From contig NZ_JAALJI010000015.1 of assembly GCF_011064595.1 (NCBI RefSeq), forward strand, positions 122,656-186,655: DNA of 64,000 nt, in the 5' to 3' direction. Under the pieces are notes generated by a model, which worked only from the letters and a program-made list of their open reading frames with translations, ran no database searches and was not told where the DNA came from. Within the stretch, counting starts at the first letter, position 1; each line of letters begins with the position of its first letter. Origin of the DNA: Paludisphaera soli (GTDB taxonomy: Bacteria > Planctomycetota > Planctomycetia > Isosphaerales > Isosphaeraceae). The translations under genes were made by a program, and so were the position numbers. Positions 18,104 through 27,400 of this stretch are shown piece by piece.

Positions 18104-19570
18104 ATGACGAAACCGATGCTGGTCTACCTGACGGGCGCGATGGTCCTGAAGGCCGGCGGGATCCTGCTCCTGCCGATCTTCACGAGGTTCCTGGACCCGG
18201 ACGATTTCGGCACCCTCGAGCTCCTCAATCGGGCGACCGACGTCCTCCTGCTCTGCCTGTTCGCCAACGGCAGCTGCCTGGCGGTCATCACATTCTACAA
18301 CCAGGCGACGGACGAGGGACGTCGGCGTCGGATCGCAGCCACCGCGTTGCTCTACGGGGCGTTGAACGTCGCGGCCGTCGGGCTCCCGGGGCTGCTGCTG
18401 GCGGGACCCATCGGCGAGTGGCTCGGGATCGGCGACGCGTCGCTCGTGCGACTGGCGTTCCTCGGGGCCCTCTCCGACGCCTTGCTCCTCGTGTGCCTCT
18501 CCCTGGTCCAGGCGAGGGTCGAATCGATCCGACACACGGCGCTGCTCCTGGCGGGGTTCTGCCTCCGCCTCGCCCTGATCGCCGCCCTGGTCGGCCTGGG
18601 TCGCATGGGCGTCCGCGGGATCCTCTATTCGACGATCGGGGCCTCGTCGCTCCTCACGACGTACCTGGTGTCGGTTGAAGTCCGGCGGTCCGGCTTCCAT
18701 CCCGACCTCGGGCTCCTGTGGTCGATGGCGAAGTTCGCGCTCCCGTTCCTGCCGGCGGGGCTCTGCGGCTTCATCCTGGGCGCCGGGGACCAGTTCCTGC
18801 TGTCGCGCTACGTCGACAAGGCCGAGGTGGGGTTTTACGCCCTGGGCTGCAAGATGGCGGTGATGGTCGGGGCCGTCGCCCTCGAGCCCCTGATGAAGGT
18901 CTGGGGGGCGAGGATGCACGTCGTCGCGCGGGGGGAGGAAGCCCCCCGCGCCTTCGGGCGGGTTTTCAGCCGATTCTCCGCGATGTACCTCTTCGTGGGC
19001 CTCGGCCTGGTCCTCTTCTCGGAGGACGTGATCCTCCTGCTCGCCGGGCCTCGGTATCTCTCGGCAGCGGGCTTCATCACCCCCGTGGTGGTGGCGTACT
19101 TCTTCATGGGATGCGGGGACCTGATGGATTCCGCGTTCTACATCCGCCGTCGGACCCTGGTCAAGCTCTGGATCACGCTGGCGACGACGGCGACGACGCT
19201 CGCCCTCTACGGGCTCCTGATCCCCCAGTACAAGGCCATGGGCGCGGCCTATGCGACGCTGGGCGGCTTCGCCTTCCGCCTGATGGTCGTGCGTTTCGTC
19301 TCGCAACGCCTCTTCGCCGTCGAGTACGAATGGGGGCGGCTGGCCCGGATCGCCTCGACGGCGGCGGCCTGCTGGGCCCTCTCGCTCGCCGCCTCCGGGA
19401 CGCGGTACGAATTCTCCCTCAAGGCGGCGAGCCTCGCCGCGTTCCCGATCGCGCTCTGGCTGACGGGCTGCGTCACGCCCGAGGAGCGCCAGGCGGTTGC
19501 CGTCCCCCTCGCGCGGCTCCTGAGGCGCGTCGACGGGACGCGCGGCCGGCCCCTGCCGACCGAGAGTTGA
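18104..19570 (+). CDS. Wzx-like polysaccharide flippase (MOP superfamily)
   Basis: A 488-residue membrane protein with about 12-14 hydrophobic segments, consistent with the oligosaccharyl-lipid flippase branch of the MOP superfamily. It opens with TKPMLVYLTGAMVLKAGGILLLPIFTRFLDPDDFG-type sequence, matching the first helix and its FTRxLxPxDFG loop, typical of Wzx/RfbX proteins. It would turn undecaprenyl-linked repeat units to the periplasmic face for the polymerase. The frame is open upstream to 17897, overlapping the FkbM gene, but that part is hydrophilic and unconserved, so ATG 18104 is preferred. Confidence 0.9.
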   Translation: MTKPMLVYLTGAMVLKAGGILLLPIFTRFLDPDDFGTLELLNRATDVLLLCLFANGSCLAVITFYNQATDEGRRRRIAATALLYGALNVAAVGLPGLLLAGPIGEWLGIGDASLVRLAFLGALSDALLLVCLSLVQARVESIRHTALLLAGFCLRLALIAALVGLGRMGVRGILYSTIGASSLLTTYLVSVEVRRSGFHPDLGLLWSMAKFALPFLPAGLCGFILGAGDQFLLSRYVDKAEVGFYALGCKMAVMVGAVALEPLMKVWGARMHVVARGEEAPRAFGRVFSRFSAMYLFVGLGLVLFSEDVILLLAGPRYLSAAGFITPVVVAYFFMGCGDLMDSAFYIRRRTLVKLWITLATTATTLALYGLLIPQYKAMGAAYATLGGFAFRLMVVRFVSQRLFAVEYEWGRLARIASTAAACWALSLAASGTRYEFSLKAASLAAFPIALWLTGCVTPEERQAVAVPLARLLRRVDGTRGRPLPTES

Positions 19571-19705
19571 GCCCAGGGCTCGAATTCCGACGCCGCGACG
19601 GGCCTCAAGGCCGGCGTCACGCGGCGTGGCGCCGGAAAGGTCGAAGGACGTCCGCCCCCTTTTCGATTCGATCGCGGTCCGCAATTCAGGAAGGCGCGAG
19701 GTCAC

Positions 19706-21529
19706 GTGGGATATCTGGGCTGGGTGTTCTCCAAGTGGCCTTCCGAGGAAGGCGCGATGCGCAACGGGGCGGTCGAGCCCGCCTCGCCGGCCGTCCGCGT
19801 GCTGGATCGCACCGGCCGCAGGCTGGGACTTCGCACGTCGGGCGAGTTCCTGAGGACGGCCGCGCGCGGCCGCGTCACGCTGCTCGTGCGCGGGTTGATG
19901 GTCCTGTCGGGGGACGAGGGCCCCCCCTCCTCCCGCGCGGACCGGGCGGTCGAGGCTGCGTTCGCCCATTATGCGGCCCGGGGCGACCTGCCGGCGGAAC
20001 GATTCGAGGGGAGCTTCACGCTCGTCCTGATCGACGAGGAGGCCGGCCGCGTCCTCCTGTTCCGGAACCTCGTCGGCGCCGGCTTCACCTACTACGCCGA
20101 GACCGACGGGGGCCTCCTGTTCGGCAGCAATCCCGCCGAGCTGGCTGAATACGGGGGCGCCGTCGCGGCGGTCAACGACTCGGCGCTCCCGGCCTTCTTC
20201 CTGTACCGATTCGTGCCGGGCCGGGAGACCCTCTTCCGGGGGGTCCGACGGCTGCTGCCGGGGGAGATGCTCGCCTACGACCGGGACGGGCTCCGGCTCC
20301 GGCAACGCCAGACCATCGGCGGGCTCCGGGGAGGTGAGACCGGGGACGGGGGCGGCGACGCGGTCGAGAGACTCGGGGCGACGATGGCGCGGGTGCTCGC
20401 GGACTGCGCCCTCGACCATCCCGGCGCCGTGAACCTGCTGTCGGGCGGCGTGGACAGCTCGTACATCCAGGTCGTCTGGAACGAGGGGCTCCCGGCCTCG
20501 TCGCGGCCGCCGGCCACGTACACGATCAACGTCGACCACCCGCGGACCCTCCCCGACGCCGAGTACGCCCTCTCGGCGGCCTCGCTGCTGGGGACCCGCC
20601 ACACCCTCGTGCCCGCCGACGACTACGCGGCGAGGTATCTGGTGGAGGCCGTGGCGGGGACCGGCGAGCCGCCGAACCACGTCCAGTCGATCTACTTCCG
20701 CCGCCTGGGCCGGGTGCTCGCGGATCGGGGGGTGCCGGCGGCGCTCTGCGGCGAGGGGGCGGACAGCCTCTTCGGGGTCGGCTCGACCGCCACCCTCCAG
20801 ACGGCCGAGGCGCTCCGTCGGGTCCTGCCCTGGAAGTTCGGCCGCGACCTCGTCTCGGCCGCGGCGGCCTTCGCGGGCCATCCCCGGCTGCCCGGCTATC
20901 TCGACCTGGCGGGACGGCTGGGCGACTTCACGCACCCGGGCCATCCGGTCAATGAGGTGGCCGTCTTCGCGGACCTGCGCGCCGTGCATTCCTGCTTCGG
21001 CGAGCCGGCGGCCTCGTCCGCCTTCGCCCTCCGCCGCGAGCTGGCGAGGATGCACGGCGTGGCGGACGACCCGCTCGAATTCGTGAACTTCGCGGGCTTC
21101 CTCGGCGAGGCCGCGGACACCGCCTCGCTCTGGACGGGCCTCTTCAACCTCGAAGGTTGCGACATGAGGTGCCCGTTCCTGGACTCGCGGATGATCCGAT
21201 TCGCGATCGGGCTGCGGCCGCAGGAACGGTACCCGTTCCGGAAGCCCAAGGAACTCCTGAAACGCGCCCTGAGGCGACGCGCCCCGGCCGTCCTGGCCGA
21301 TCGATCCAAACGCGGGTTCGGCCAGCCGATCTTCGAGTGGCTCGCCGTCGGCGGCCAGCTCCGCCCCCTCGTGGACCGGATCGGCGACTACGACTTCGTC
21401 GCCCACCGGGCGCTGGCGGAGGCTCGCGAGCGACCGAACTGGTTCCTGTACTCGCTGCTCTGCTTCGACGTCTGGCACAAGCTCTTCATCGAGAAGCGGC
21501 CCGCGTCTGCGATCGCCGACGCGACCTGA
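19706..21529 (+). CDS. Asparagine synthase-related amidotransferase lacking the glutaminase cysteine
   Basis: A 607-residue AsnB-like protein from a GTG start with a GAGG ribosome binding site seven bases upstream. The C-terminal synthetase domain has an intact ATP pyrophosphatase loop, SGGVDSS (246-252), and CGEGADSLFG further on. The N-terminal Ntn-hydrolase fold is still recognisable (FEGSFTLVLID, YYAETDGGLLFGSNPAEL), but the protein starts MGYLGWVF where functional enzymes have MCG. The cysteine nucleophile is absent, so glutamine hydrolysis is unlikely. Such homologues occur in EPS, lasso-peptide and antibiotic clusters, where they activate a carboxylate with ATP and may use another amine. 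A role in amidating a uronic acid or amino-sugar side chain of the EPS is an inference. Confidence 0.88.
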   Translation: MGYLGWVFSKWPSEEGAMRNGAVEPASPAVRVLDRTGRRLGLRTSGEFLRTAARGRVTLLVRGLMVLSGDEGPPSSRADRAVEAAFAHYAARGDLPAERFEGSFTLVLIDEEAGRVLLFRNLVGAGFTYYAETDGGLLFGSNPAELAEYGGAVAAVNDSALPAFFLYRFVPGRETLFRGVRRLLPGEMLAYDRDGLRLRQRQTIGGLRGGETGDGGGDAVERLGATMARVLADCALDHPGAVNLLSGGVDSSYIQVVWNEGLPASSRPPATYTINVDHPRTLPDAEYALSAASLLGTRHTLVPADDYAARYLVEAVAGTGEPPNHVQSIYFRRLGRVLADRGVPAALCGEGADSLFGVGSTATLQTAEALRRVLPWKFGRDLVSAAAAFAGHPRLPGYLDLAGRLGDFTHPGHPVNEVAVFADLRAVHSCFGEPAASSAFALRRELARMHGVADDPLEFVNFAGFLGEAADTASLWTGLFNLEGCDMRCPFLDSRMIRFAIGLRPQERYPFRKPKELLKRALRRRAPAVLADRSKRGFGQPIFEWLAVGGQLRPLVDRIGDYDFVAHRALAEARERPNWFLYSLLCFDVWHKLFIEKRPASAIADAT

Positions 21530-21555
21530 ATCACCCTCCAACCGTGCGCCCCAAC

Positions 21556-22965
21556 ATGGACATCCAGCGACGCTTCATCGGTCGGGTCTCCCTGCCGGCC
21601 TACGCCTGGCTCAAGGGGACCACGGCGCAGTTCCGCCACCTCCGCGAGTTCGAGGCGTCCCAGCGCCTGCCGGTCGACGAGATCCGGGCGCGGCAGCTCT
21701 CGCGGCTGCGCGCGCTCGTCGACCACGCCTACCGTCGATGCCCCTACTATCGGGAACGCTACGATCGGGCCGGGGTCGTCCCCTCGGACCTCCGGAGCCT
21801 CGAGGACCTGAACGCGTTCCCGATCCTGGACAAGGGCGACATCCGCGCCCATGGCGACGACATGGTGTCGAGCGACTGGCCGGAAGGCGACCTGATCCCG
21901 AACTACACGGGGGGATCGACCGGGACCCCCCTCGAGTTCTACCTGAGTCGCGACCGGAAGGACTCCCGGTGGGCGGCGACCGTCCGGCACAATCGCTGGG
22001 CCGGCTGGGACTTAGGCGAGCGGGTGGCGTATTTTTGGGGGGCGATCTCGGACGGGCCGGCCCCCGGCGGATGGCGGCGGCGGCTCCGGCACGCACTCCT
22101 GGAGCCCCAGCTGTTCCTCAACACGGCGAACCTCACCGAGGCGGGCATGGCCGGCTTCAATGAGGCGATGAAACGGTTCCGCCCCAACGTCGTCCTCGCC
22201 TACGCCCGCTCCGCGGCGATGATCGCCCGGTACCTGCGGGCCCGCGGGATCCCGGCGTACCGGCCCCGGGCGATCGTGACGAGCGCGGAGATGCTCGAGC
22301 CCGAGGATCGCCAGGTGATCCAGGAGGTCTTCGGCTGCCCCGTCTTCAATCGCTACGGCTGCCGCGAGGTGAGCGTGATCGCGTCCGAGTGCGAGGAGCG
22401 GCGGGGGCTCCACACCATGGCGGAGTGCCTTCACGTCGAGATCGTCCGCGACGGGAAGCTCGCGGAGGCCGGTCAGGACGGGGAGATCCTCGTGACCGAC
22501 CTCGCGAACCTGGCGATGCCGCTGATCCGCTACCGGATCGGCGACGTCGGCGCCTGGGAGGGGGGGCGATGCGAGTGTGGGCGCGAACTCCCCCGGTTGC
22601 GTCACGTCGCGGGTCGGGCGACCGATTTCCTGGTCGGCCATGACGGCCGGATGGTCTCCGGCCCCTTCCTCACGCTCGCGGCGGTCGGGGTGCGCCCCAG
22701 CATCGGCCAGCTGCAGATCGAACAGGAACGGATCGGCCAGGTCCATTTCCGGATCAAGCGCGGGTCGCGGTTCCAGGCCGCGGAGGACCTGGAGTTCCTG
22801 GTCGCCGCGGCCCGGACCTACCTGGGCGAGACAGCCGAGGTCGGCTGGGAGTTCGTGGACGAGATCCCCTCGGAGGCCTCCGGGAAGTTCCTGTTCTGCA
22901 AGTCGAAGGTCTCGCCGGCCTTCCTGCGGGATTCGATCGAGGCTTCGGGGGCGGATCGGAAATGA
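21556..22965 (+). CDS. PaaK/CapK-like adenylate-forming enzyme
   Basis: A 469-residue member of the phenylacetate-CoA ligase-like (CapK) group of the ANL superfamily. Seen are the ATP loop YTGGSTGTPLEF (117-128), CREVSVIASEC, the YRIGDVG motif and a small C-terminal domain ending in SGKFLFCKSKV, which supplies a candidate catalytic lysine. Relatives encoded in capsule and EPS loci are thought to adenylate a carboxylic acid for transfer to a sugar. It lies 26 bases after the AsnB-like gene and is coupled by ATGA to the next, implying a shared modification step. A GTG at 21544 is a possible alternative start. The acid substrate is unknown. Confidence 0.88.
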   Translation: MDIQRRFIGRVSLPAYAWLKGTTAQFRHLREFEASQRLPVDEIRARQLSRLRALVDHAYRRCPYYRERYDRAGVVPSDLRSLEDLNAFPILDKGDIRAHGDDMVSSDWPEGDLIPNYTGGSTGTPLEFYLSRDRKDSRWAATVRHNRWAGWDLGERVAYFWGAISDGPAPGGWRRRLRHALLEPQLFLNTANLTEAGMAGFNEAMKRFRPNVVLAYARSAAMIARYLRARGIPAYRPRAIVTSAEMLEPEDRQVIQEVFGCPVFNRYGCREVSVIASECEERRGLHTMAECLHVEIVRDGKLAEAGQDGEILVTDLANLAMPLIRYRIGDVGAWEGGRCECGRELPRLRHVAGRATDFLVGHDGRMVSGPFLTLAAVGVRPSIGQLQIEQERIGQVHFRIKRGSRFQAAEDLEFLVAAARTYLGETAEVGWEFVDEIPSEASGKFLFCKSKVSPAFLRDSIEASGADRK

Positions 22966-24425
22966 TCGGCACATCGGAAACCGACCGCGTCCCGTCCCCG
23001 ACGCCGGACGGCGGGGGGCGGCCGGTGGGGACGCTGAGGGCGGCGGCGAACCTCGCCTGGCAAGGCGTCCGCTGGGGCTCCTTCCGCGGCGGATGGTTCC
23101 CGCGCCACCTCCTCCGCCACCGGCCGTTCGACCTGGCCCGGATCCCGGCGGGGACGCCGGTCGACGTCATGGTCGCGATCGTCGACCACTTCGAACCGAG
23201 CGGGCGGAACGGCCCGGGCGCCGCGGCGGGACGGGTCCGCGGCTGGTGCGAGGCGCATCGGGCGATCGCCGATCGGTTCCGGGACGCCGACGGCCGGCCC
23301 CCCCAGCACACCTGGTTCTACCGGACCGAATACGCGAACTGGGCCTGCCTCGACGTCCTGAGCGAGGCCGCGTACCGAGGCTTGGGCGAGGTCGAGTTCC
23401 ACCTCCACCACGCCTACGACGACGCCGAGTCGTTCGCCGCGAAGCTGCAGGCCGGCCTGGACCTCGGGAACCGGGCCGGGGCGATGCTCACCGCCGAGGC
23501 CGAACCTCGCCGACGATTCGCCTACATCGCCGGCAACTGGTCGCTCGACGACGGCGCGCGCGACCCGGCCCTGGGCGGCTGCGGCACGGAGCTGCTCGCG
23601 CTGAAGGAGGCCGGCTGTTACGCCGATTTCACCTTCCCCGCGCTGGGGAGCCGGGCCCAGCCCCGCACGTCCAACGCGATCTACTACGCGAAGGACGACC
23701 CGGGGCCCAAGTCCTACGATTCGGGGGTCGAGGTCGCCGTGAGTCGTCCCGCCTCCGGCGACCTGATGATCGTCCAGGGACCTTCGCTGTTCGACCGCCG
23801 CCGGGGCGGGTTCGAAGGCGCGGCTCTCGAATCCTTCGCGCCGCCCGACCCGCGACGGCTGGACGCCTGGACGCGCGCCAACATCCACGTCGCCGGCAGG
23901 CCGGAGTGGATCTTCGTCAAGCTGCACACCCACGGGATGCAGAGCCTCGACGCCCTGCTGGGCCCCCGGCTGGGGTCGCTCTTCGAAGGCATGGTGGGGC
24001 GGTGGGACCGGCCGCCGTTCCGGCTCCATTTCGTGACGGCCCGCGAGATGTACAACATCATCAAGGCCGCGGAGGCTGGCCGTTCCGGCGACGCCGGGCT
24101 CTACCGGGACTTCGAAGTCCCCCGGCCGGCCAACCGGGTGGTCCGCTGCGACCGGCCGTGGGAGCTGCTGGGGCACGACGCGACCCGGATCGCGCTGAAG
24201 GTCCACGACCCGGGTCCGGCCTGCATCGAGTTCAAGCACGGGCCGCTGCGTCGGGTCCGGGGCCGGATCCGCTCGCTGGAAGCCCGTTTCGCCGACGGCC
24301 GACCACCCGAGGTCCGGATCGACGGGGAGGGCGGGTGCGTGACCGACCCTCCCCTGGATTGTCATTTCGAGGGCCCGGACGGGGCGCTCACTGGACCACG
24401 ATGCGGAGAGACTGGGCGCCCGTGA
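22962..24425 (+). CDS. Divergent polysaccharide deacetylase-like protein of unknown activity
   Basis: A 487-residue protein without a signal peptide. The arrangement of MVAIVDHFEP, TWFYRTEYANW, EVEFHLHHAYDD and a late VKLHTHGMQ recalls the distorted NodB/glycoside hydrolase-deacetylase barrel of hypothetical proteins found in EPS loci, with metal-binding Asp/His candidates at VDHF and HLHH. The last ~100 residues look like an extra beta domain. It is coupled by ATGA to the adenylate-forming enzyme, so it probably acts in the same modification. Its last 38 bases overlap the end of the convergent PKD gene. The deacetylase assignment is tentative; the fold is more likely than the activity. Confidence 0.7.
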   Translation: MIGTSETDRVPSPTPDGGGRPVGTLRAAANLAWQGVRWGSFRGGWFPRHLLRHRPFDLARIPAGTPVDVMVAIVDHFEPSGRNGPGAAAGRVRGWCEAHRAIADRFRDADGRPPQHTWFYRTEYANWACLDVLSEAAYRGLGEVEFHLHHAYDDAESFAAKLQAGLDLGNRAGAMLTAEAEPRRRFAYIAGNWSLDDGARDPALGGCGTELLALKEAGCYADFTFPALGSRAQPRTSNAIYYAKDDPGPKSYDSGVEVAVSRPASGDLMIVQGPSLFDRRRGGFEGAALESFAPPDPRRLDAWTRANIHVAGRPEWIFVKLHTHGMQSLDALLGPRLGSLFEGMVGRWDRPPFRLHFVTAREMYNIIKAAEAGRSGDAGLYRDFEVPRPANRVVRCDRPWELLGHDATRIALKVHDPGPACIEFKHGPLRRVRGRIRSLEARFADGRPPEVRIDGEGGCVTDPPLDCHFEGPDGALTGPRCGETGRP

Positions 24426-27400
24426 GGCTCACGGCGGCCGATCCCCGCTTGGTCCCGGAACTCGCCTTCACCGTGAACGGGCCGAAGGAGGCGTTCGTGA
24501 TGAGGGAGGAGTCGGAGGTCTTCTGCTGGTAGTCGACGAATGCGATCGGGATCGCGGCCAGCATCCCCCTCGAATCCGCCGTGCCCGAATACGCGAGGGC
24601 GCCCCTCTGGTCGAACACCTGGACGTTAGCCCCCCCCGCCGCGGTCCCGTCCGCGAACCGGACGTCGAGCGTGAGGAGCGATCCGACCTGGACCTGCTTG
24701 ACGCCCTGACCGGACCAGGAGATCGTCGACGTCGCGCCGTTCTCCAGCCTGGTGTCGAGGATCCGCACGTTCGACAGGCGGGCGGTGTAGTAGCCCGCCC
24801 TGATCCCGGTATAAGGCCGAGACGCGCCGGAGGCCGACTTCCGGAGGGTGTTGGAGATCAGGTCCAGGTCGCTGACGTCGGCGGCGTTGTAGCCGCCCAC
24901 CGCCAGCGAGGTGTCGTTGCTCTCGAGGACGTTGTTCGAGATCTTCATGTTGATGCCGGCGCCGAGGCCGTCGACGACCAGCGCGGCCGCCGAGTAGGCC
25001 GGGTCGGCCGTCGTGACGAGGGCCTTGATGAGGTTGTCGTGGATGCTCACGTTGGCGTCGTTCATCGCGCCGCCGTTGTTGGCGTAGCCCACCCAGACCG
25101 TGTAGCCGTAGAGGGAGGCCCCCGGGCCGACCGTGGTGACGAAGGTGTTGCCCGAGACGTCGATGTTCCTATGGGCGCCCTGCATGTCGACGTCGTTGCG
25201 GATGCGGAGCGCCCGCGCGTAGGTCCTGAGGCCGGTCTCTCGGTTGGGAGGCTCCTGGGTCAGGACCGTGTTGTTCCGGATCACGCCGAAGCTCGAGGCC
25301 TGGGCCCGGAAGCCGTCGATCGCGATGCCCTCGCCCGCGATCGGGTCGATCTGATTGTTGGTCACCCGGAAGTTCGACGCCGAGACGAGGCCGATCGCCG
25401 AGGCGTCGGCGACCAAGGCGTTCTGGCTGATCCGGTTGCCGTCGATGACGATGGGGCCGTTCGAGGTGTCGATCTTCACGCCGGTCTGGGGGGATCCCAG
25501 GATCTTGTTGCCCTGGATCAGGATGGCCCCCGACGTCCGGATGAGGGAGATCGCGGCGGGGCCGGCCATTCGGTTGGTGACGTTGTTCGCGCCCTGCCGG
25601 ATGGTGGAGTTGGTGATCGTCATGCGGGGGCCCGACGAATTCTCGAGGTTGATGCTGGTGGTGTCGACCCCGACGTCGCTGGTCTGGACCCTGTCGATGG
25701 CGATGCCGGAGCTGTACGCGGCGAAGATCGGCGAGCTGGCGAACCCCGCCCCCTGGCCCTGGACGACGGAGCCGTTGACGAGCCGGAAGTTCGTCACCTT
25801 CATCCGGTTGGCGTCCCAGACGGCCTGCACGGCCGCCCCCAGGTTCCGGTACCCGAGACCCGCGTCCCCGGACCAGGCCCTCGACGCGACGACCCCATAA
25901 TCGAAGGAGGTGGTCAGCGTCGCCTCGTCGAGGTCGAGAGAATCCGTCTGGCCGGCGGCCGGCGTGACCACGACCTTGAGGACGACCTGGCCCGCCGTCG
26001 CGGGCACGAAGTGGACGACGGCGGAGAAGCCGCGCTGGACGTTGGCCGAGGTCGCCGAGCCCAGGACCTGATTGGTCGCCGCGTCGAGCACGAGGAGCTG
26101 CACGGTCGAGTTGGAGTTCACGCCGGCGGGCGTGATGGTCGCCGTGTAGGTGCGATTCGGCGTCGCGATGGTCATCGGCTGGGAGACGATGGTCTGGGGG
26201 GTGCTGAAGTTGCTGAGCCGCAGCACCTGCGAGCCGAAGAGGTAGTTGGAGTTCGCCGCGACGGCCGCCCGGGGGGCCTGGCTCAGGTTCCAGCCGGGGA
26301 CACTGGCGCCGCTCCCCTGCTCGAATCCGCCGTTGGCGACCACGATCGGCTGGCTGTTGCCGTAGGTCACGGTGTGGCCGTTCAGGTCGAGCGTGACGTC
26401 CTTGTTCAGCACGACGAAGGCGGTCCCCGAAGTCGTGACGTCCGTCATCAGGGAGTAGACCGCCCCGGCCTGGTTCAGGATGTAAGGCCCCGCCCCCTGT
26501 CGGCTCAGCCAGGCGGCGTCGATGGGGATCACCGTCGCGAGCGAGATCGCGAGCGTCGTCGTCGCCAGCATGGTGGTCGCTCCTTCGGAACTCGTGGCGC
26601 GGACCGTGACGGTGTAGTTGCCCGGGCTCGAGTAGACGTGGCTCGGGGCCTCGCCGACGCCGGTCGAGCCGTCGCCGAAGTTCCAGGAGTAAGTGTATCC
26701 CGCGAACCACTCCGTGGGGCTGGGATCGGCGACCGAGCCGAGGAACTGGACGGCGGTGTTGACCGGGGCGACGGGCGGGGCCGCGATCGCGACCGTCGAC
26801 GCGACGTCTGCCACGCTGATCCGCGCGGTGGAGACGCCGACCTGCCCGCTCGCGTCCACCACCGTGAGGGTCGCCGCGTACTCGCCGTCGGACTGGTAGA
26901 CGTGGCTGGGGGACAGGGTCCCGCTCGCCGTCGCCCCGTCGCCGAAATTCCAGAAGTAGCTGTAGGGTGCCGTCCCTCCCGCCGCCGAGCCGACGAAGGT
27001 CCAGGCCGACCCCTCGGCCACGCCGCCGCTCGCCCCCGCGGAGACCGACATCCCCGACACCTGCAAGACCGAGGTCGCCGCCTGGCTGACGACCCCGTCC
27101 CACGACGTCGCCGTGACCGAGACCGTGTACGTCCCGGGCGACGCATAGACGTGCGTCGGGCTGGCGCCCGTCCCCGTGGCCCCGTCGCCGAATCGCCAGT
27201 TGTAGGTGAAGCCCGCCGCCCGGTCGAGGGGGCTGGGGTCGGTCGCCGAGGCCGAGAACGGCACGGCGGTCCCGGGCCCGGCCGAGGTCGGGGCGCTCAG
27301 GGAGACCGTCGGGGCGACGTCCAGGACCGTGACGGCCCTGCGGGCGGTCGCGCTGCGGCCCTGGGCGTCGGTGACCGTGAGGGTCGCCGTGTAGGCGCCC

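Noticed and set aside
17924..21541. A ~1200-codon antisense frame across the flippase and AsnB-like genes
   Set aside because: It crosses two well-supported genes on the other strand and has only charged low-complexity sequence.
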